Below, piece by piece: positions 5,470 through 6,350 of a stretch of 6,350 bases of DNA. The position numbers were made by a program, and so were the translations under genes. The DNA lies in NCBI GenBank assembly GCA_019113125.1, contig DXIA01000061.1, forward strand, positions 1 to 6,350, given 5' to 3'. The stretch comes from Candidatus Pygmaiobacter gallistercoris. Lineage in GTDB: Bacteria > Bacillota > Clostridia > Oscillospirales > Ruminococcaceae. The number at the start of each line of letters is the position of its first letter. The stretch's first letter is position 1. The notes under the pieces are model-generated. The model ran no database searches. It was not told the DNA's origin and was given only the letters and a program-made list of their open reading frames with translations.

Positions 5470-6350
5470 AAGAAGTCAAATCACCCAAGCGTCCGCTTGT
5501 CTATTATTATGGGATTGTCCTGCTGGTGATCCTGCTGTTCAACCTCTTTGTCACCCCGCTGCTTAACGAGCGGCAGGTCATCGAGGTGGACTACGGCACC
5601 TTCATGGATATGATCGACCAGAAAGAGGTCGGCACCGTTCAGGTGGAGGACACCGAGATCCTCTTCACCAACAAGGAGGAGAGCAAGATCTACAAGACCG
5701 GCGCGATGGAGGACCCCACCCTCACCGAGCGGCTGCACGAGTCCGGTGCGAAGTTCGACCGGGTGTCCGAAGAATCCACCTCCCCGCTGCTGAGCCTGTT
5801 TCTGACGGCGGTGCTGCCCATCCTGCTCTTCTTTGTGCTGGGGCAGTACATGAGCAAAAAGCTGATGGAGCAGGCCGGCGGCAAGAATGCGCTCTCCTTC
5901 GGGATGGGAAAGAGCAGCGCCAAGATCTACGTCCCCTCCACCCAGGGCATCCGGTTTGCGGATGTCGCGGGGGAGGATGAGGCCAAGGAGAACCTGCAGG
6001 AGATCGTCGACTACCTGCACAACCCGGCCAAGTACACCGAGGCGGGCGCCTCAATGCCCAAGGGCATCCTGCTGGTCGGCCCTCCGGGAACCGGTAAGAC
6101 GATGCTGGCCAAGGCGGTCGCCGGTGAGGCGAATGTCCCCTTCTTCTCGATCTCCGGCTCGGAGTTCGTCGAGATGTTCGTCGGCATGGGCGCCTCCAAG
6201 GTGCGGGACCTCTTCAAACAGGCAAAGGAGAAAGCCCCCTGTATCGTCTTCATCGATGAGATCGACGCCATCGGCCAAAAGCGAAATTCCGGCGGCTATG
6301 GCGGCAACGATGAGCGGGAGCAGACCCTCAACCAGCTGCTCACCGAGATG
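5466..6350 (+). CDS. ftsH: ATP-dependent zinc metalloprotease FtsH, N-terminal 295 residues, cut by window edge
   Basis: FtsH is a membrane-anchored AAA+ protease that unfolds and degrades membrane and short-lived cytoplasmic proteins as a hexamer. The visible part has TM1 (about 11-33, [18 protein letters not shown]), a short extracytoplasmic domain (about 34-105), TM2 (about 106-128, [19 protein letters not shown]), the linker with [21 protein letters not shown] (164-184), Walker A GPPGTGKT (205-212), the pore loop MFVG (237-240), Walker B IVFIDE (260-265) and the run-up to the second region of homology, [14 protein letters not shown]. The HEXXH zinc protease site lies beyond the window. 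All visible catalytic residues are intact. The ATG at 5466 has AAGGAG upstream, within the preceding gene, and overlaps that gene's stop by 4 bp. Many Firmicutes carry tilS and hpt before ftsH; here they are replaced by a small unrecognised gene. Confidence 0.97.
   Translation, partial: MKEVKSPKRPLVYYYGIVLLVILLFNLFVTPLLNERQVIEVDYGTFMDMIDQKEVGTVQVEDTEILFTNKEESKIYKTGAMEDPTLTERLHESGAKFDRVSEESTSPLLSLFLTAVLPILLFFVLGQYMSKKLMEQAGGKNALSFGMGKSSAKIYVPSTQGIRFADVAGEDEAKENLQEIVDYLHNPAKYTEAGASMPKGILLVGPPGTGKTMLAKAVAGEANVPFFSISGSEFVEMFVGMGASKVRDLFKQAKEKAPCIVFIDEIDAIGQKRNSGGYGGNDEREQTLNQLLTEM

Noticed and set aside
5481..6020. Minus-strand open frame of 179 codons
   Set aside because: It is antisense to ftsH, which carries its expected motifs across the same positions.

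Overview
The window looks like ordinary chromosome from a GC-rich Gram-positive member of the Clostridia, probably Oscillospiraceae/Ruminococcaceae-like. This is inferred from strong AGGAGG-type ribosome binding sites, GTG and TTG starts, sigma-A type promoters, Firmicutes-type regulators, tRNA genes that encode their CCA ends, and a clostridial-looking FtsH. I see no phage, transposon, plasmid or CRISPR signature.

Left part, minus strand (read from high to low coordinates). A three-gene signalling operon runs from about 2620 to the left edge: an ECF-type sigma factor (2620-2120), an OmpR/PhoB-family response regulator (2070-1372), and a large polytopic sensor histidine kinase (1397-1, cut by the window edge before its kinase core). 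The kinase has no ATG; it appears to start at a TTG inside the end of the regulator gene. No anti-sigma factor is visible. Before this operon comes a monocistronic nucleoside hydrolase (3785-2778), which has its own near-consensus promoter and a strong intrinsic terminator.

Middle, plus strand. Three tRNA genes, Arg(UCU), His(GUG) and Gln(UUG), follow a promoter that is divergent to the hydrolase promoter and end in a strong terminator. A 22-bp imperfect palindrome lies between the two divergent promoters. A second, terminator-like hairpin separates tRNA-His from tRNA-Gln.

Right part, plus strand. A stand-alone TetR-family regulator (about 4373-4915) has its own promoter and terminator. It is followed by a second operon: an unrecognised 140-residue, highly helical cytoplasmic protein (5047-5469), overlapping by 4 bp the start of ftsH (5466 to the right edge). 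FtsH is present through both membrane segments, Walker A and Walker B, but is cut before the protease domain.

No strikingly new system is evident. The items most worth checking are the sigma factor/two-component operon with its unusual multi-pass sensor, the small helical protein translationally coupled to FtsH, and the candidate operators at the divergent promoter and the tetR promoter.
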